Positions 19,217 to 28,559 of a DNA stretch of 64,000 nt are shown in pieces. Source of the DNA: Extibacter muris. Its GTDB lineage: Bacteria; Bacillota; Clostridia; Lachnospirales; Lachnospiraceae. The stretch is from positions 124,001 to 188,000 of the forward strand of contig NZ_SMMX01000002.1 in assembly GCF_004345005.1 (NCBI RefSeq), read 5' to 3'. The notes beneath the pieces are model-generated. The model was not told the origin of the DNA. It saw nothing but the letters and a program-made list of their open reading frames with translations, and ran no database searches. Numbering within the stretch: the stretch's first letter is position 1; each line of letters starts with the position of its first letter. The position numbers and the translations under genes were made by a program.

Positions 19217-20099
19217 GGTCCGCATGTTCCGCCACGTATTTCTTGAAATCTACTATGGCGGGGGCTTGGTACACGTCCTTCAGCGTCGCCATGTAGAAGA
19301 GCCGTTCCCACGCGGGGTGCAGTATCTTGATGATATGTACAGGCATATAGCCGAGTATCTCCATCTTTGGAACAACCGCTATGCCGAACCCAGCGCCTAC
19401 GAGCCCCGCAACCGCCTGGTCTTCTTCCAGCGAGTAGACGATGTCAGGATGTCCCCCGCATTTTTCAAAGAGATGGTCGATGATGGGACGGAGGCCGCTT
19501 CGTCTGGAGAATACAATCTGCGGATACGCCAGCGTCTCTACCAGGTCTATCTCACGGCGGCCGGAAAGAGGGTGGCCTTCCGGCACTATGACGACGAGCT
19601 CCTGCCTGGCGATCGGCGTGAATTCTATGGATGGCTCATTTTCCATGAGGGAGCAGAACGCGACGTCGTATCTGCGCTCCTTCACGCCTTGTATGATATC
19701 CGGCGTGAGGCCGGTGGATGCATGAAAGTAAAAGTCGATGTTTTTTTCCGGGCGTGTATCCAGAAAACCACGGAGGAACTGGGGAACTACCGAGGTGCTC
19801 AGCGTGCGCAGCAGGGCCACGTCGATACGCCCTTCCCCGGTACCGGTCATCTGAAGCTTGTTGATGCTGGAATCCAGCATGCCAAGCGCCTGTTCCACAT
19901 CAGTGAGGAACGCCTGCCCGCACTTGGTCAGGACGACATTGCGCCCTTCCTTCTCAAACAGCTTGACCCCGAGCTCTTTTTCCAGTGAGGAGATGGCATG
20001 GCTCAGGCTAGGCTGGGTGATGGCGAGAATCTCGGCCGCTTTCGTATAATGTTCCAGATGGGCCAGGGTAACAAAGTATCTGAGATGGTACAGATTCAT
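19212..20099 (-). CDS. LysR-family transcriptional regulator
   Basis: A 295-residue regulator with the N-terminal winged helix-turn-helix (about residues 1-60, LRYFVTLAHLEHYTKAAEIL and SQPSLSHAI-type recognition helix) and the two-lobed periplasmic-binding-like effector domain (about residues 90-290). ATG 20099 has AAAGGAG nine bases upstream; an earlier in-frame start at 20144 lacks one. It is divergent from the isomerase/flavoenzyme/dehydrogenase/MFS operon and most likely controls it in response to that pathway's substrate. The stop codon abuts the palindromic element. Confidence 0.9.
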   Translation of the reverse strand: MNLYHLRYFVTLAHLEHYTKAAEILAITQPSLSHAISSLEKELGVKLFEKEGRNVVLTKCGQAFLTDVEQALGMLDSSINKLQMTGTGEGRIDVALLRTLSTSVVPQFLRGFLDTRPEKNIDFYFHASTGLTPDIIQGVKERRYDVAFCSLMENEPSIEFTPIARQELVVIVPEGHPLSGRREIDLVETLAYPQIVFSRRSGLRPIIDHLFEKCGGHPDIVYSLEEDQAVAGLVGAGFGIAVVPKMEILGYMPVHIIKILHPAWERLFYMATLKDVYQAPAIVDFKKYVAEHADL

Positions 20100-20186
20100 A
20101 TACTGCTCCTTTCGTCTTTTTTCGACATGTCCACATTCTAACATAATCTATAAACAAAATCTATGAATTCGGCTAAAATTACCAAT

Positions 20187-20215
20187 TTGTTTTTAATTTA
20201 ACGATAGAATATAAT
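20187..20215 (+). promoter_or_regulatory. Probable promoter of the catabolic operon
   Basis: TTGTTT (20187-20192), a 17-base spacer and a perfect TATAAT (20210-20215) lie in the LysR/operon gap. The weak -35 suits an activated promoter. ATTGAAC (about 20239) and GTTCAAT (about 20268) form an inverted repeat downstream. Confidence 0.5.
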
Positions 20216-20297
20216 GAAACCATAGTAAAAGTAACAAGATTGAACGGCAGAAACAAAAAAATCATGTTCAATTTTAACAATGGAAGGAGAATGTATT

Positions 20298-21137
20298 ATG
20301 TCAAAAAAATATCCAATCACTATCAGTTCCTGGACGCTGGGAGACCAATGCAGATTTGAGGATCGTGTCATCGCTGCCAAAGAGGCAGGATATGAAGGCA
20401 TCGGACTCAGGGCAGAGACGTATGTAGATGCGTTGAATGAAGGGCTTTATGATGATGATATCATGGCAATCCTTAAGAAGCATGAAATGAAGGTTACGGA
20501 AGTCGAGTATATCGTGCAGTGGGCAGAAGACAACCGTTCATATGAGCAGAAATATAAAGAGCAGATGTGCTTCCATATGTGCGACTTGTTCGGCGTAAAC
20601 CATATCAACTGCGGCCTTATGGAAAACTATTCCGTAGAGCATACGGCACAGAAGCTGAAAGAACTCTGCCGCAGAGCCGGAAAACGGATTATCGGGGTTG
20701 AACCGATGCCATACAGCGGGATTCCTGATCTGAAAAAAGGATGGGAAGTAGTGAAAGCAAGCGGATGTGACAATGCGATGCTCATCCTTGACACGTGGCA
20801 CTGGGTACGTGCCGACCAGCCGTATGACATCCTGACAGAAGAGATTGCGAAGAAGGTCGTATCAATCCAGATCAATGACGCGTTCGACAGGCCATACGCC
20901 AAGACGATCCTGAGGGATGAGTCTATGCACGACAGGCTTGCACCAGGGACAGGAGCCAAAGATACGGCCGGATTTGTCAAGATGATAAAGGATGCAGGTA
21001 TCGAACCGGCAGTAGTGGGCGTGGAAGTCATATCAGACGAAATACTTGCAAGAGGCATAAAAGAAGCAGCGGCCCATACATACGACAGCACGGTGAAGGT
21101 ATTGAAAGAGACATGGCCGGAAGTGGTTGAGGCGTAG
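20298..21137 (+). CDS. Sugar-phosphate isomerase/epimerase-like TIM-barrel protein (possible 3-dehydroshikimate dehydratase)
   Basis: The 279-residue protein belongs to the AP-endonuclease-2-like TIM barrels (IolE, hydroxypyruvate isomerase, 3-dehydroshikimate dehydratase). Metal-ligand-like segments are visible: VEPMPYSGI (Glu near residue 135), LDTWHWVRA (Asp/His near residue 165), IQINDAF (near residue 193) and VGVEVISDE at the C-terminus. The family alone does not fix the substrate. Since a shikimate/quinate-type dehydrogenase lies two genes downstream, a dehydratase or isomerase acting on a cyclohexane carboxylate is a reasonable inference. AAGGAGA precedes ATG 20298. Confidence 0.75.
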   Translation: MSKKYPITISSWTLGDQCRFEDRVIAAKEAGYEGIGLRAETYVDALNEGLYDDDIMAILKKHEMKVTEVEYIVQWAEDNRSYEQKYKEQMCFHMCDLFGVNHINCGLMENYSVEHTAQKLKELCRRAGKRIIGVEPMPYSGIPDLKKGWEVVKASGCDNAMLILDTWHWVRADQPYDILTEEIAKKVVSIQINDAFDRPYAKTILRDESMHDRLAPGTGAKDTAGFVKMIKDAGIEPAVVGVEVISDEILARGIKEAAAHTYDSTVKVLKETWPEVVEA

Positions 21138-21171
21138 ACCATTCAGAGAAAGATAAGAGAGAGGGAAAGAT

Positions 21172-23097
21172 ATGAGATTTGACAATATGTTTTCACCAAT
21201 ACAGATTGGTCCTATGACAGTTAAGAACCGCTTCGTGGTACCGCCTATGGGCAACAACTTCGCCAATACGGACGGCACGTGGAGCGGACAGTCTGCAGCA
21301 TATTATGCAGAACGGGCAAAGGGACAGTTCGGCCTTATCACGATAGAAGCGACGGTAGTCCACGAGGGGGCAAAAGGCGGTCCGAGAAAGCCCTGCCTTT
21401 ACAATGACAGCAGTATAGAGAGCCTGAAGAAGATCGTGGACGCCTGCCATGCGGAAGGGGCAAAAGTGTCCGTACAGCTTCAGAACGCAGGACCAGAAGG
21501 AAATGCAAAAAATGCGGGTGCTGCGATACAGGCGGCTACGGCTATCCCTTCAACGGTCGGGAGAGACACGCCGGAGGAAGTGCCCACGGCCCAGGTGTAT
21601 GAACTTGTAAAAGGATACGGAGCGGCTGCCAGACGCGCGATGCAGGCAGGGGTTGACGCGGTGGAAATCCATATGGCGCATGGCTATCTTGTGAATACGT
21701 TCATCTCCCAGCGGTCCAATAAAAGAGTAGATGAGTTTGGCGGCAGCTTTGAAAACAGAATGAGATTTCCGCGCCTGATTATTGAAGAAGTGAAGAAGAA
21801 TGTGGGGGACAAGGTGGCTATACTGGCCCGCATCAACAGTGCGGATGAAGTTCCCGGCGGCGTGGATGTGCACGACAGCGCGGCGATAGCGGCTTATCTG
21901 GAAGCGTGCGGGGTACAATGCCTCCATGTTTCCCGTGCGGTACATATCAAAGATGAATACATGTGGGCTCCGACGACGGTCCATGCAGGATTCTCTGCAG
22001 AACTGGTGACAGAGATTAAAAAGGCGGTTGCCATCCCTGTTATCACGGTAGGTCGGTTTACGGAACCTCAGTACGCGGAACTGCTCGTGAAGGAAGGGCG
22101 CGCAGACCTGGTTGCGTTCGGACGGCAGTCGCTGGCGGATCCGCATATGCCTGAGAAGGCGATGCAGGAGCGCCTGGAGGACATGATACCATGTATCGCC
22201 TGTCTTCAGGGCTGTGTCGCCAACATGTATAAAGGGGAGCCTATCTGCTGTCTGACGAACCCGTTCCTCGGACATGAGGCGGAAGGATATCCAAAAGCGG
22301 AAAAGGCGAAGAAAGTCATGGTTATCGGTGGCGGAGTTGCGGGACTGTGTGCGGCATTTGTCTGTGCAGAGAGAGGACACGAGGTTACCCTGTATGAAAG
22401 CACCGGCAAACTGGGCGGCAATATGAGGCTGGCGGCCTATCCTCCGGGCAAAGGCGATATTACAGGCATGATCCGCAGCTACATCGTAAGATGCGAAAAA
22501 GCCGGAGTGAAGGTGCGGATGAATACGGCGGCGGACATGGATACGGTGAAGGCAGAGAAGCCGGATGCAGTCATAGTCGCAACCGGATCCAAGACATTGA
22601 TTCTTCCGATCGAAGGTATCCGCAATCCGGCCATCATACATGGCTCCGACCTGCTGGACGGCAGACGAAAGGCGGGAGAGAAGGTGCTTGTCGTGGGCGG
22701 CGGAATGGTTGGATGCGAGATAGCCGCGTTCCTTGGAGAACAGCAGCACAAGGTAAGCATCATCGAATTCCGGGATACGATGGGGGCCGATATGATATCC
22801 GAGCACAGAAAATATGTGATGAAGGACTTTGAGGAATATAAAGTAGAACAGATTGTCAATGCAAAAGTATGCAAGTTCTATGACGATGGGGTGGAATACG
22901 AATCACCGGATGGCGAAAGGCATGAAGCACGAGGCTTCGACTCCGTTATCCTTTCCATGGGATTCAGAAATTACAATCCATTTGCGGAACAGCTCGAGGA
23001 ACTCGGACAGGAAGTATACGTAGTAGGGGACGCCACAAGGGCACGCAGGGCGCTGGATGCGACAAAAGAAGCATATGCGGCTGCGATGCAGGTCTAG
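21172..23097 (+). CDS. BaiCD/2,4-dienoyl-CoA reductase-like Fe-S flavoprotein (NADH:flavin oxidoreductase)
   Basis: A 641-residue enzyme with an Old Yellow Enzyme FMN barrel (residues 1-340), a 4Fe-4S cysteine set CIACLQGC plus a further Cys about 11 residues on (about 341-360), and a C-terminal FAD/NAD(P) module with GGGVAGLCAA (about 385) and GGGMVGCEIAA (about 505). This architecture reduces activated C=C bonds in enoates, dienoyl-CoAs and steroid enones. It parallels the bai operon's BaiCD in the same window, whose Fe-S motif reads CIGCDQGC. Here it is sandwiched between a TIM-barrel protein and a shikimate-type dehydrogenase, suggesting reduction of a cyclic enone or unsaturated acid. 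Substrate unknown. Confidence 0.85.
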   Translation: MRFDNMFSPIQIGPMTVKNRFVVPPMGNNFANTDGTWSGQSAAYYAERAKGQFGLITIEATVVHEGAKGGPRKPCLYNDSSIESLKKIVDACHAEGAKVSVQLQNAGPEGNAKNAGAAIQAATAIPSTVGRDTPEEVPTAQVYELVKGYGAAARRAMQAGVDAVEIHMAHGYLVNTFISQRSNKRVDEFGGSFENRMRFPRLIIEEVKKNVGDKVAILARINSADEVPGGVDVHDSAAIAAYLEACGVQCLHVSRAVHIKDEYMWAPTTVHAGFSAELVTEIKKAVAIPVITVGRFTEPQYAELLVKEGRADLVAFGRQSLADPHMPEKAMQERLEDMIPCIACLQGCVANMYKGEPICCLTNPFLGHEAEGYPKAEKAKKVMVIGGGVAGLCAAFVCAERGHEVTLYESTGKLGGNMRLAAYPPGKGDITGMIRSYIVRCEKAGVKVRMNTAADMDTVKAEKPDAVIVATGSKTLILPIEGIRNPAIIHGSDLLDGRRKAGEKVLVVGGGMVGCEIAAFLGEQQHKVSIIEFRDTMGADMISEHRKYVMKDFEEYKVEQIVNAKVCKFYDDGVEYESPDGERHEARGFDSVILSMGFRNYNPFAEQLEELGQEVYVVGDATRARRALDATKEAYAAAMQV

Positions 23098-23122
23098 GCA
23101 GAATATTTTGGAGGGAAATAAG

Positions 23123-23995
23123 ATGGAAAAGAGAATATCAGGACATACAGGTTTGATGGCATTGTTTGGGACTCCGGTAGGGCATTCAGGCTCCCCGGCC
23201 ATGTATAACTTCAGCTTCCAGCACGACGGTCTGGACTATGCCTATATGGCATTTGATGTAAATGTTGAGCAGATGCCCAAGGTGTTTGAAGCTATCCGCC
23301 TGCTGAACATGAGAGGCGGAAACTTCACGATGCCGTGTAAGAATGTGGCGGCAGAACTTGTAGATAAATTGTCTCCGGCGGCAGAAATCATCGGTGCATG
23401 CAACGTATTTGTCAATGATGGCGGCGTGATTACAGGCCATGTGACGGACGGCGTCGGCTTTGTGAAGAATCTTGAGGTGAACGGCGTCTCTGTGAAGGGA
23501 AAGAAAACAGTCATACTCGGAGCCGGCGGAGCTGCAACGGCTATCCAGGTGCAGCTTGCCCTGGACGGTGCAGAAGAAGTGAAAATCTTCAATCCAAAGG
23601 ATGACTTCTTTGTGAGGGCAGAGGGGACGAAGGCAAAACTTGCAAAGAGGTGTCCGGAATGCTCTGTTACGGTGGAGGACCTGGACGACAAGGAGAAACT
23701 GGCAGAGGCGGTGAACAGCTGTGATATCGTCATTAACGCAACCATCATGGGTATGGAGCCGTATGACGATGTGTCGCTCATCGACAAGTCCTTATACCGT
23801 AAAGACCTGGTTGTGGCGGATACGGTGTACAGCCCTGAAAAGACGAAGATGATTCTTGAAGCGGAAGAGGCCGGCTGTAAGGCAGTCGGTGGAAAAGGTA
23901 TGCTGGAGCAGCAGGGGGCAGTGAATTACGAGCTGTTCGTAGGTAAGAAGATGCCTCTTAAGGAGTACCAGAGGTTCCAGGAGGAAAATAAGTAA
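23123..23995 (+). CDS. Shikimate/quinate 5-dehydrogenase family protein
   Basis: 290 residues, AroE/YdiB family. The substrate-binding GHSGSP (about residue 17) keeps both serines of the usual SxS motif, NFTMPCK (about residue 62) keeps the catalytic Lys, and VTDGVGF (about residue 106) keeps the Asp but has Val where the usual motif has Asn. GAGGAA is the NAD(P) loop (about residue 133). The His-to-Cys change in the Lys motif and the catabolic neighbours point to a specialised quinate/shikimate-type dehydrogenase rather than the housekeeping AroE. GGAGGG precedes ATG 23123; the longer reading from 23057 overlaps the previous gene. Confidence 0.85.
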   Translation: MEKRISGHTGLMALFGTPVGHSGSPAMYNFSFQHDGLDYAYMAFDVNVEQMPKVFEAIRLLNMRGGNFTMPCKNVAAELVDKLSPAAEIIGACNVFVNDGGVITGHVTDGVGFVKNLEVNGVSVKGKKTVILGAGGAATAIQVQLALDGAEEVKIFNPKDDFFVRAEGTKAKLAKRCPECSVTVEDLDDKEKLAEAVNSCDIVINATIMGMEPYDDVSLIDKSLYRKDLVVADTVYSPEKTKMILEAEEAGCKAVGGKGMLEQQGAVNYELFVGKKMPLKEYQRFQEENK

Positions 23996-24034
23996 TCGTC
24001 TGTTTTTATAGAAGAAAAGAATAGGAGAATTAGG

Positions 24035-25318
24035 ATGAAAGCAAAGAAGTATATTCTATCATTGGTGACAGTCTATATGTGTTACTTTACACATGGAATC
24101 CAGGCTATAATTCTGTCACAGAACAAAGTAAACTTCTTCACGCAGTGGGGGTACACGGATGAAGTGGCCGGGGCGGCGGCTGTGTCGCTTGCAATCACGG
24201 CGACCGGATTCGGCAAGTTCCTGACCGTATGGCTCGGCGGTGAAGTATCGGATAAGATTGGGCGGAAGAAGATGGCGGTCGCCGGAGGCATACTGTATAT
24301 CATCTGCTTTGCGGGCCTGCTGTTCTCTACGAACTTCACGGTGGCATGTGTATGTGCCTTCCTTGCAGGCGTGGCCACTTCCGGATTCTGGGACGCATCC
24401 CTGTACCCGGCAGTGCAGGAGGCAGCCCCGAAGTATGCAGGTTCCGCGCTTATCGGAATCAAAGCATTCGTATCCGTGTCAGGCATCATCTATCCATTGA
24501 TGGCGGTACATTTTTCTTCCTCCGGCAACTGGAAGATAAATGTGTGGATTCCGTTGATTCTGTCTGTGGTATGCGTTATCCTTGCGGTAATTGCACCTTT
24601 TGTGTATGACGACCAGATAAAGGAGACGGTAAAGACCGCAGACGGAAAGACGACGAATGCGGCAGAGGCTGAAATAGATGCCGCAAAGGCGCGGATGAAG
24701 ACGAAGCCGAGTGGTCTGGTGAACTTTGTCACGATGTTTTACGGTTTCCTCTGCATGTTCATCATGTACGGCGCGCAGCAGTATACGAAAGCATTCGGCA
24801 TGACCAACTGCGGATTGACAGAGATGCAGGCGGCAGGCATGACTTCCATCTATACGGCAGGCTCTATCATCGCCGTCATATTCTGGGCTATCATGATGGG
24901 CAAGCTGAAGTGGAATCCGCTGAAGGTCGTGCTAATTGATTCGGCATTTACGGCGGCAGCGCTTGCTATCGTACTCCTCGTCAAGAACGTAGGCGTCGTG
25001 TACGTGGCGATTGCCCTGCTTGGCTTCTTCGCAGCAGGCGGTGCCCTCCAGACAGGGCTTGGCGTCCGCCAGGAGATGTGTCCGGGTCCGAAGGGAAGGA
25101 ATACCGGCATCTATTATACGTGGATGGGGCTGGCAAGCTGCTTCCTTCCGTACATCGTATCCGCGATGACGAAATCTATCGGTGAGACATCTGCAATCTA
25201 TACGATGATGGCATTACTTCTTGTGGCAGCCGTCGTGGCTGTAGTAATGATGGCTTATCTGACAATACAGTATAAGAAGATCTTTGGCAGCAACCCATTA
25301 GGCAGGCAGGAGGCATAA
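24035..25318 (+). CDS. MFS transporter
   Basis: 427 residues with about 12 hydrophobic segments and the MFS loop signature GGEVSDKIGRKKM between helices 2 and 3 (about residue 70). A charged central loop (about residues 195-225) separates the halves. As the last gene of the LysR-linked operon it probably imports the pathway's organic-acid substrate. AATAGGAGAATTAGG precedes the ATG, and a hairpin terminator follows the gene. Confidence 0.88.
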   Translation: MKAKKYILSLVTVYMCYFTHGIQAIILSQNKVNFFTQWGYTDEVAGAAAVSLAITATGFGKFLTVWLGGEVSDKIGRKKMAVAGGILYIICFAGLLFSTNFTVACVCAFLAGVATSGFWDASLYPAVQEAAPKYAGSALIGIKAFVSVSGIIYPLMAVHFSSSGNWKINVWIPLILSVVCVILAVIAPFVYDDQIKETVKTADGKTTNAAEAEIDAAKARMKTKPSGLVNFVTMFYGFLCMFIMYGAQQYTKAFGMTNCGLTEMQAAGMTSIYTAGSIIAVIFWAIMMGKLKWNPLKVVLIDSAFTAAALAIVLLVKNVGVVYVAIALLGFFAAGGALQTGLGVRQEMCPGPKGRNTGIYYTWMGLASCFLPYIVSAMTKSIGETSAIYTMMALLLVAAVVAVVMMAYLTIQYKKIFGSNPLGRQEA

Positions 25319-25340
25319 AGCATAAAGATACTTCTTGGAG

Positions 25341-25370
25341 CTCTGCTCTTAAAACAAGAGCAGAGTTTCT
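25341..25370 (+). terminator. Hairpin terminator after the MFS gene
   Basis: CTCTGCTCTT and AAGAGCAGAG pair perfectly over 10 bp with a five-base loop and are followed by TTTCTT. The U-tract is weak, so some read-through into the permease gene is plausible. Confidence 0.65.
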
Positions 25371-25441
25371 TGCAGGCAGATATTGTTTGTCTTTTAACGA
25401 ACGATATCTGCTATAGAATGATGAATGAGGAGGCTGCACAT

Positions 25442-26878
25442 ATGAGTGCAAGAAGAGAAAGAAATCCGAAAGAACTCCCTTATATCCCGCTGGGGCCGTT
25501 CCAGTGGAGGATTCCGGGGCTGCATTTCCGTATAGAATATGTAGAGTTTTTCCAGGGCTTGATTCTGGGCGCCACCGCGCTCAGTTCAATTCCATATCTG
25601 ACTGATTATCTCGGCATACCGTATGAACTGGCATGGAGCTGTGTCATCATAGAGGTGTTCATGTATATGCTCCACGGGTGGCTTGGCGACCCTGTCGTAC
25701 CGGGCTGGATTACGCCGACCCTGCCGTTTACGCTGGCATTTATCAGCGGGTTTGACAAAGGGCCGGAGAGGATACAGGCGATGATTGCGGTGCAGCTGCT
25801 GGTGGCATTTGTATTTATCTTCATGGGCGTGACCAAGCTGGCAGACAAGTTTGTGCACAGCGTCCCTACATCCATCAAGGGAGGAATCCTTCTGGCCGCT
25901 CCGATTACGGTCATACAGGGACAGCTTGAGAAGGGGAGCCAGCTCCTGACCGCTCCTGTCGCTACGCTGGCAGGAACGCTGCTGCTTGCTTTCCTGAGCT
26001 TTTCGCCGTTCTGTGAGAAAAAGAGAGGGAAGATAAAGCTGCTGGATATCATGGCCAAGTACGGCAACCTGTTTCCTTATCTCATAGCGATGCTGCTCGG
26101 CGTACTGCTCGGGGAGCTTGCCAAACCGACGCTGGAGCTGGGGAGCATAATCCGCATTCCTGATTTTGGCAAGATTTTTGAGACGGTCAGCATATTTTCC
26201 GTCGGATTTCCACCGCTGTCTATGTTCATACAGGCGATGCCTCTTGCACTGATCTGCTATGTGCTGGCGTTCGGTGATTTCGTGACGTCTGAGACGCTAG
26301 TCAAGGAAGCACAGGAGAGCAGAGATGACGAGCATATAGATTTCAATTCGAGCCGTTCTAACCTGATTAGCGGCCTGCGTAACCTTATCCTTGCTATATT
26401 TGCACCCTTCCCTCCGCTGGCCGGGCCCCTCTGGGTCGGCATGACGGTGTCCGTAGCGGTGCGGTATAAGGAAGGGAAGAAGGCGATGAAGTCGTTGATC
26501 GGAGGGATGAGCTCCTTCCGTATGGCGACATTCCTCAGTGTCATCCTAGTACCGGTCGTGTCATTCATGAAGCCGATCATGGGAGTAGGCTCCGCCATTA
26601 CGCTGCTGTTCCAGGCATATGTATGTGCAAGGATCGGTATGGAATACTGCAAGTCGAACATGGACAGGAGCATTGCCGGTATCATGGCCGCGGTGCTGGC
26701 GTTCAAAGGTTCTGCGTGGGCACTGCTCGCAGGCTTTGCTCTGAACTTCCTGCTGTCTAACATGGAGTTCCAGAAGAAGAAGCTCGGAGTGCCGACGACG
26801 GCCGAGCTGGAAGCGATAGAGAAATCGAAGGAAGAAGAGATAAAAGCACTCGCGGCGCAGAAATACATAGAAAATTAA
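25442..26878 (+). CDS. NCS2/SLC23-like membrane permease of unknown substrate
   Basis: A 478-residue protein with about 12 hydrophobic segments; the helix order and the PLAGPLWVGMTV/MKPIMGVGSAITLLF regions recall the nucleobase-ascorbate transporter fold, but the usual signature is not clear. ATG 25442 sits eight bases after AGGAGG, while the upstream reading from 25370 starts inside the terminator region. It lies between the catabolic operon and spoIVA and may supply the former or act alone. A charged C-terminal tail follows the last helix. Confidence 0.65.
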   Translation: MSARRERNPKELPYIPLGPFQWRIPGLHFRIEYVEFFQGLILGATALSSIPYLTDYLGIPYELAWSCVIIEVFMYMLHGWLGDPVVPGWITPTLPFTLAFISGFDKGPERIQAMIAVQLLVAFVFIFMGVTKLADKFVHSVPTSIKGGILLAAPITVIQGQLEKGSQLLTAPVATLAGTLLLAFLSFSPFCEKKRGKIKLLDIMAKYGNLFPYLIAMLLGVLLGELAKPTLELGSIIRIPDFGKIFETVSIFSVGFPPLSMFIQAMPLALICYVLAFGDFVTSETLVKEAQESRDDEHIDFNSSRSNLISGLRNLILAIFAPFPPLAGPLWVGMTVSVAVRYKEGKKAMKSLIGGMSSFRMATFLSVILVPVVSFMKPIMGVGSAITLLFQAYVCARIGMEYCKSNMDRSIAGIMAAVLAFKGSAWALLAGFALNFLLSNMEFQKKKLGVPTTAELEAIEKSKEEEIKALAAQKYIEN

Positions 26879-26881
26879 TCG

Positions 26882-26910
26882 GAATAATACCCCCTTGCAA
26901 AGCATACACT
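26882..26910 (+). promoter_or_regulatory. Sigma-E-like promoter of spoIVA
   Basis: GAATAAT (26882-26888), a 14-base gap and CATACACT (26903-26910) match the mother-cell sigma-E pattern; the -10 agrees exactly with CATACAHT. Transcription would start at about 26917, fitting spoIVA as a known sigma-E gene. Confidence 0.65.
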
Positions 26911-26935
26911 TGTATCAGCATAACAAGGGGGTATT
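26886..26935 (+). promoter_or_regulatory. Hairpin that would mask the spoIVA ribosome-binding site
   Basis: AATACCCCCTTG (26886-26897) and CAAGGGGGTATT (26924-26935) form a perfect 12-bp stem with a 26-base loop. The right arm contains AGGGGG, the spoIVA ribosome-binding site. The sigma-E-like -10 lies in the loop, so mRNA started there lacks the left arm and would be free for translation. Confidence 0.7.
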
Positions 26936-26940
26936 CACAA

Positions 26941-28412
26941 TGAACACGTTTCAGCTGTACAAAGATATACAAGCCAGGACAAACGGGGAAATATACATAG
27001 GAGTCGTAGGGCCGGTGCGTACCGGAAAGTCTACATTTATCAAACGTTTCATGGATGTGCTGGTACTCCCGCATATGGAGGATGAGCATGGGAAGTCACG
27101 GACGAAGGATGAGCTGCCCCAGTCGGCTTCGGGCAGGACGATTATGACGACGGAGCCGAAGTTCGTACCGAAAGAAGCGGCGGAGATAAAGCTGTCGGAC
27201 GACGTGTCTGTCAAAGTACGTCTCATAGACTGCGTGGGCTATATGGTAGAAGGTGCATCCGGACATATCGAGGGCGGAGAGGAACGGCAGGTAAAGACGC
27301 CATGGTTTGATTATGAGATACCATTTACCAAGGCGGCAACCATCGGAACGAGAAAAGTCATCCATGACCATGCAACCATCGGGATTGTCGTGACGACAGA
27401 CGGCAGCATCGGGGATATCGAGCGGCAGGGATACCGGGAAGCAGAGGAAAAGACGATCCGGGAACTGCAGAGCATCGGGAAACCGTTTATCGTGCTGGTG
27501 AATTCCAAGAAGCCATATGGGGACGAGGCGAGAGAGACTGCACAGGAGCTGGAGCAGCAGTATGGCGTGAAAGCCATGCCGGTGAACTGCGAACAGCTCA
27601 AAGAAGATGACATCTACCAGATCATGGAGGCGGTGCTGTTTGAATTTCCGGTATCGGAAGTACAGTTCTATATACCGAAGTGGGTGGAGATGCTTCCGAG
27701 AGACCACCGTATCAAGCAGGATATGCTGGAACATATCCGGGCAGTTATGAACGGTTTCGGAGAAATCAAAGACGCGGCGGCCGGGCTTGAAAAGCCGGAA
27801 AGCCCTTACATAAATGACATGAAGGTAGACCATATCGAGATGGATACCGGATGCGTGAAGGTGAGAATAGATATCGCCGATAAATTCTACTACGAGATGC
27901 TAAGCGAGCTGACAGGCACGCCGATCGCCGGCCAGTATGAGCTCATCACGGCAATGAAGAACCTGTCGGAACTCAAGGATGAATACGAAGGGGTGAAGGA
28001 TGCATTTGCCGCAGTCCGCATGAAAGGCTATGGCGTCGTCAGCCCGAAGAAAGAAGAGATAACACTGGAAGAGCCGGTCATCATCAAACAGGGCAACAAG
28101 TTCGGCGTCAAGATCCACTCAGAGGCTCCGTCCATCCACCTGATACGGGCCAATATCGAGACGGAGATCGCCCCGATTGTCGGAAGCGAACAGCAGGCGG
28201 AAGACCTCGTACGCTACATCAAGGAAGCCGGAGATACAGAAGGCGGAATCTGGAGCACGAACATCTTCGGCAAATCCATCGAAGATCTCGTGATGGACGG
28301 CATGCAGAATAAGATGGCTGTCATTAATGACGAGAGCCAGGGAAAACTGCAGGATACGATGCAGAAAATCGTAAATGACAGCAACGGAGGACTCGTCTGC
28401 ATCATCATATAA
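26941..28412 (+). CDS. spoIVA: Stage IV sporulation protein A
   Basis: ATPase that polymerises on the forespore surface and forms the spore-coat basement layer. At 490 residues it matches the family length. The P-loop GPVRTGKSTFIKRF is at about residues 24-37, followed by the TTEPKFVP and DCVGYMVEGA switch-like segments. The C-terminus is the conserved membrane-targeting end. The start ATG is nine bases after AGGGGG. This gene shows that the organism forms endospores. Confidence 0.97.
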
Positions 28413-28433
28413 ATAGTCAGATAATCTGAAGAA

Positions 28434-28462
28434 TTTTGAAAGGGGTCAGAACCCTTTCAAAA
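28434..28462. other. Perfect 11-bp inverted repeat after spoIVA
   Basis: TTTTGAAAGGG and CCCTTTCAAAA pair around a seven-base loop. It is immediately followed by a second, classic terminator. A related core occurs at about 6307-6340. Confidence 0.6.
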
Positions 28463-28496
28463 AATACAGTCAAGGGTGGAACTTGACTGTATTTTT
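28462..28496 (+). terminator. Intrinsic terminator of spoIVA
   Basis: AAATACAGTCAAG and CTTGACTGTATTT pair perfectly over 13 bp with a seven-base loop and end in T5. Confidence 0.88.
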
Positions 28497-28559
28497 ATGT
28501 TATACTCTTCTGGAGACTGCGTGTAGCGCAATCCATTTTTGATGATGGGAGTTTTGTAT

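Noticed and set aside
18837-19988. Plus-strand ORF of 383 codons across the palindromic element and the LysR gene
   Set aside because: Runs antisense through a good LysR gene and through non-coding repeat; composition is not protein-like.
21550-22806. Minus-strand ORF of 418 codons opposite the BaiCD-like gene
   Set aside because: His/Arg/Cys-rich shadow of a G+C-biased coding frame.
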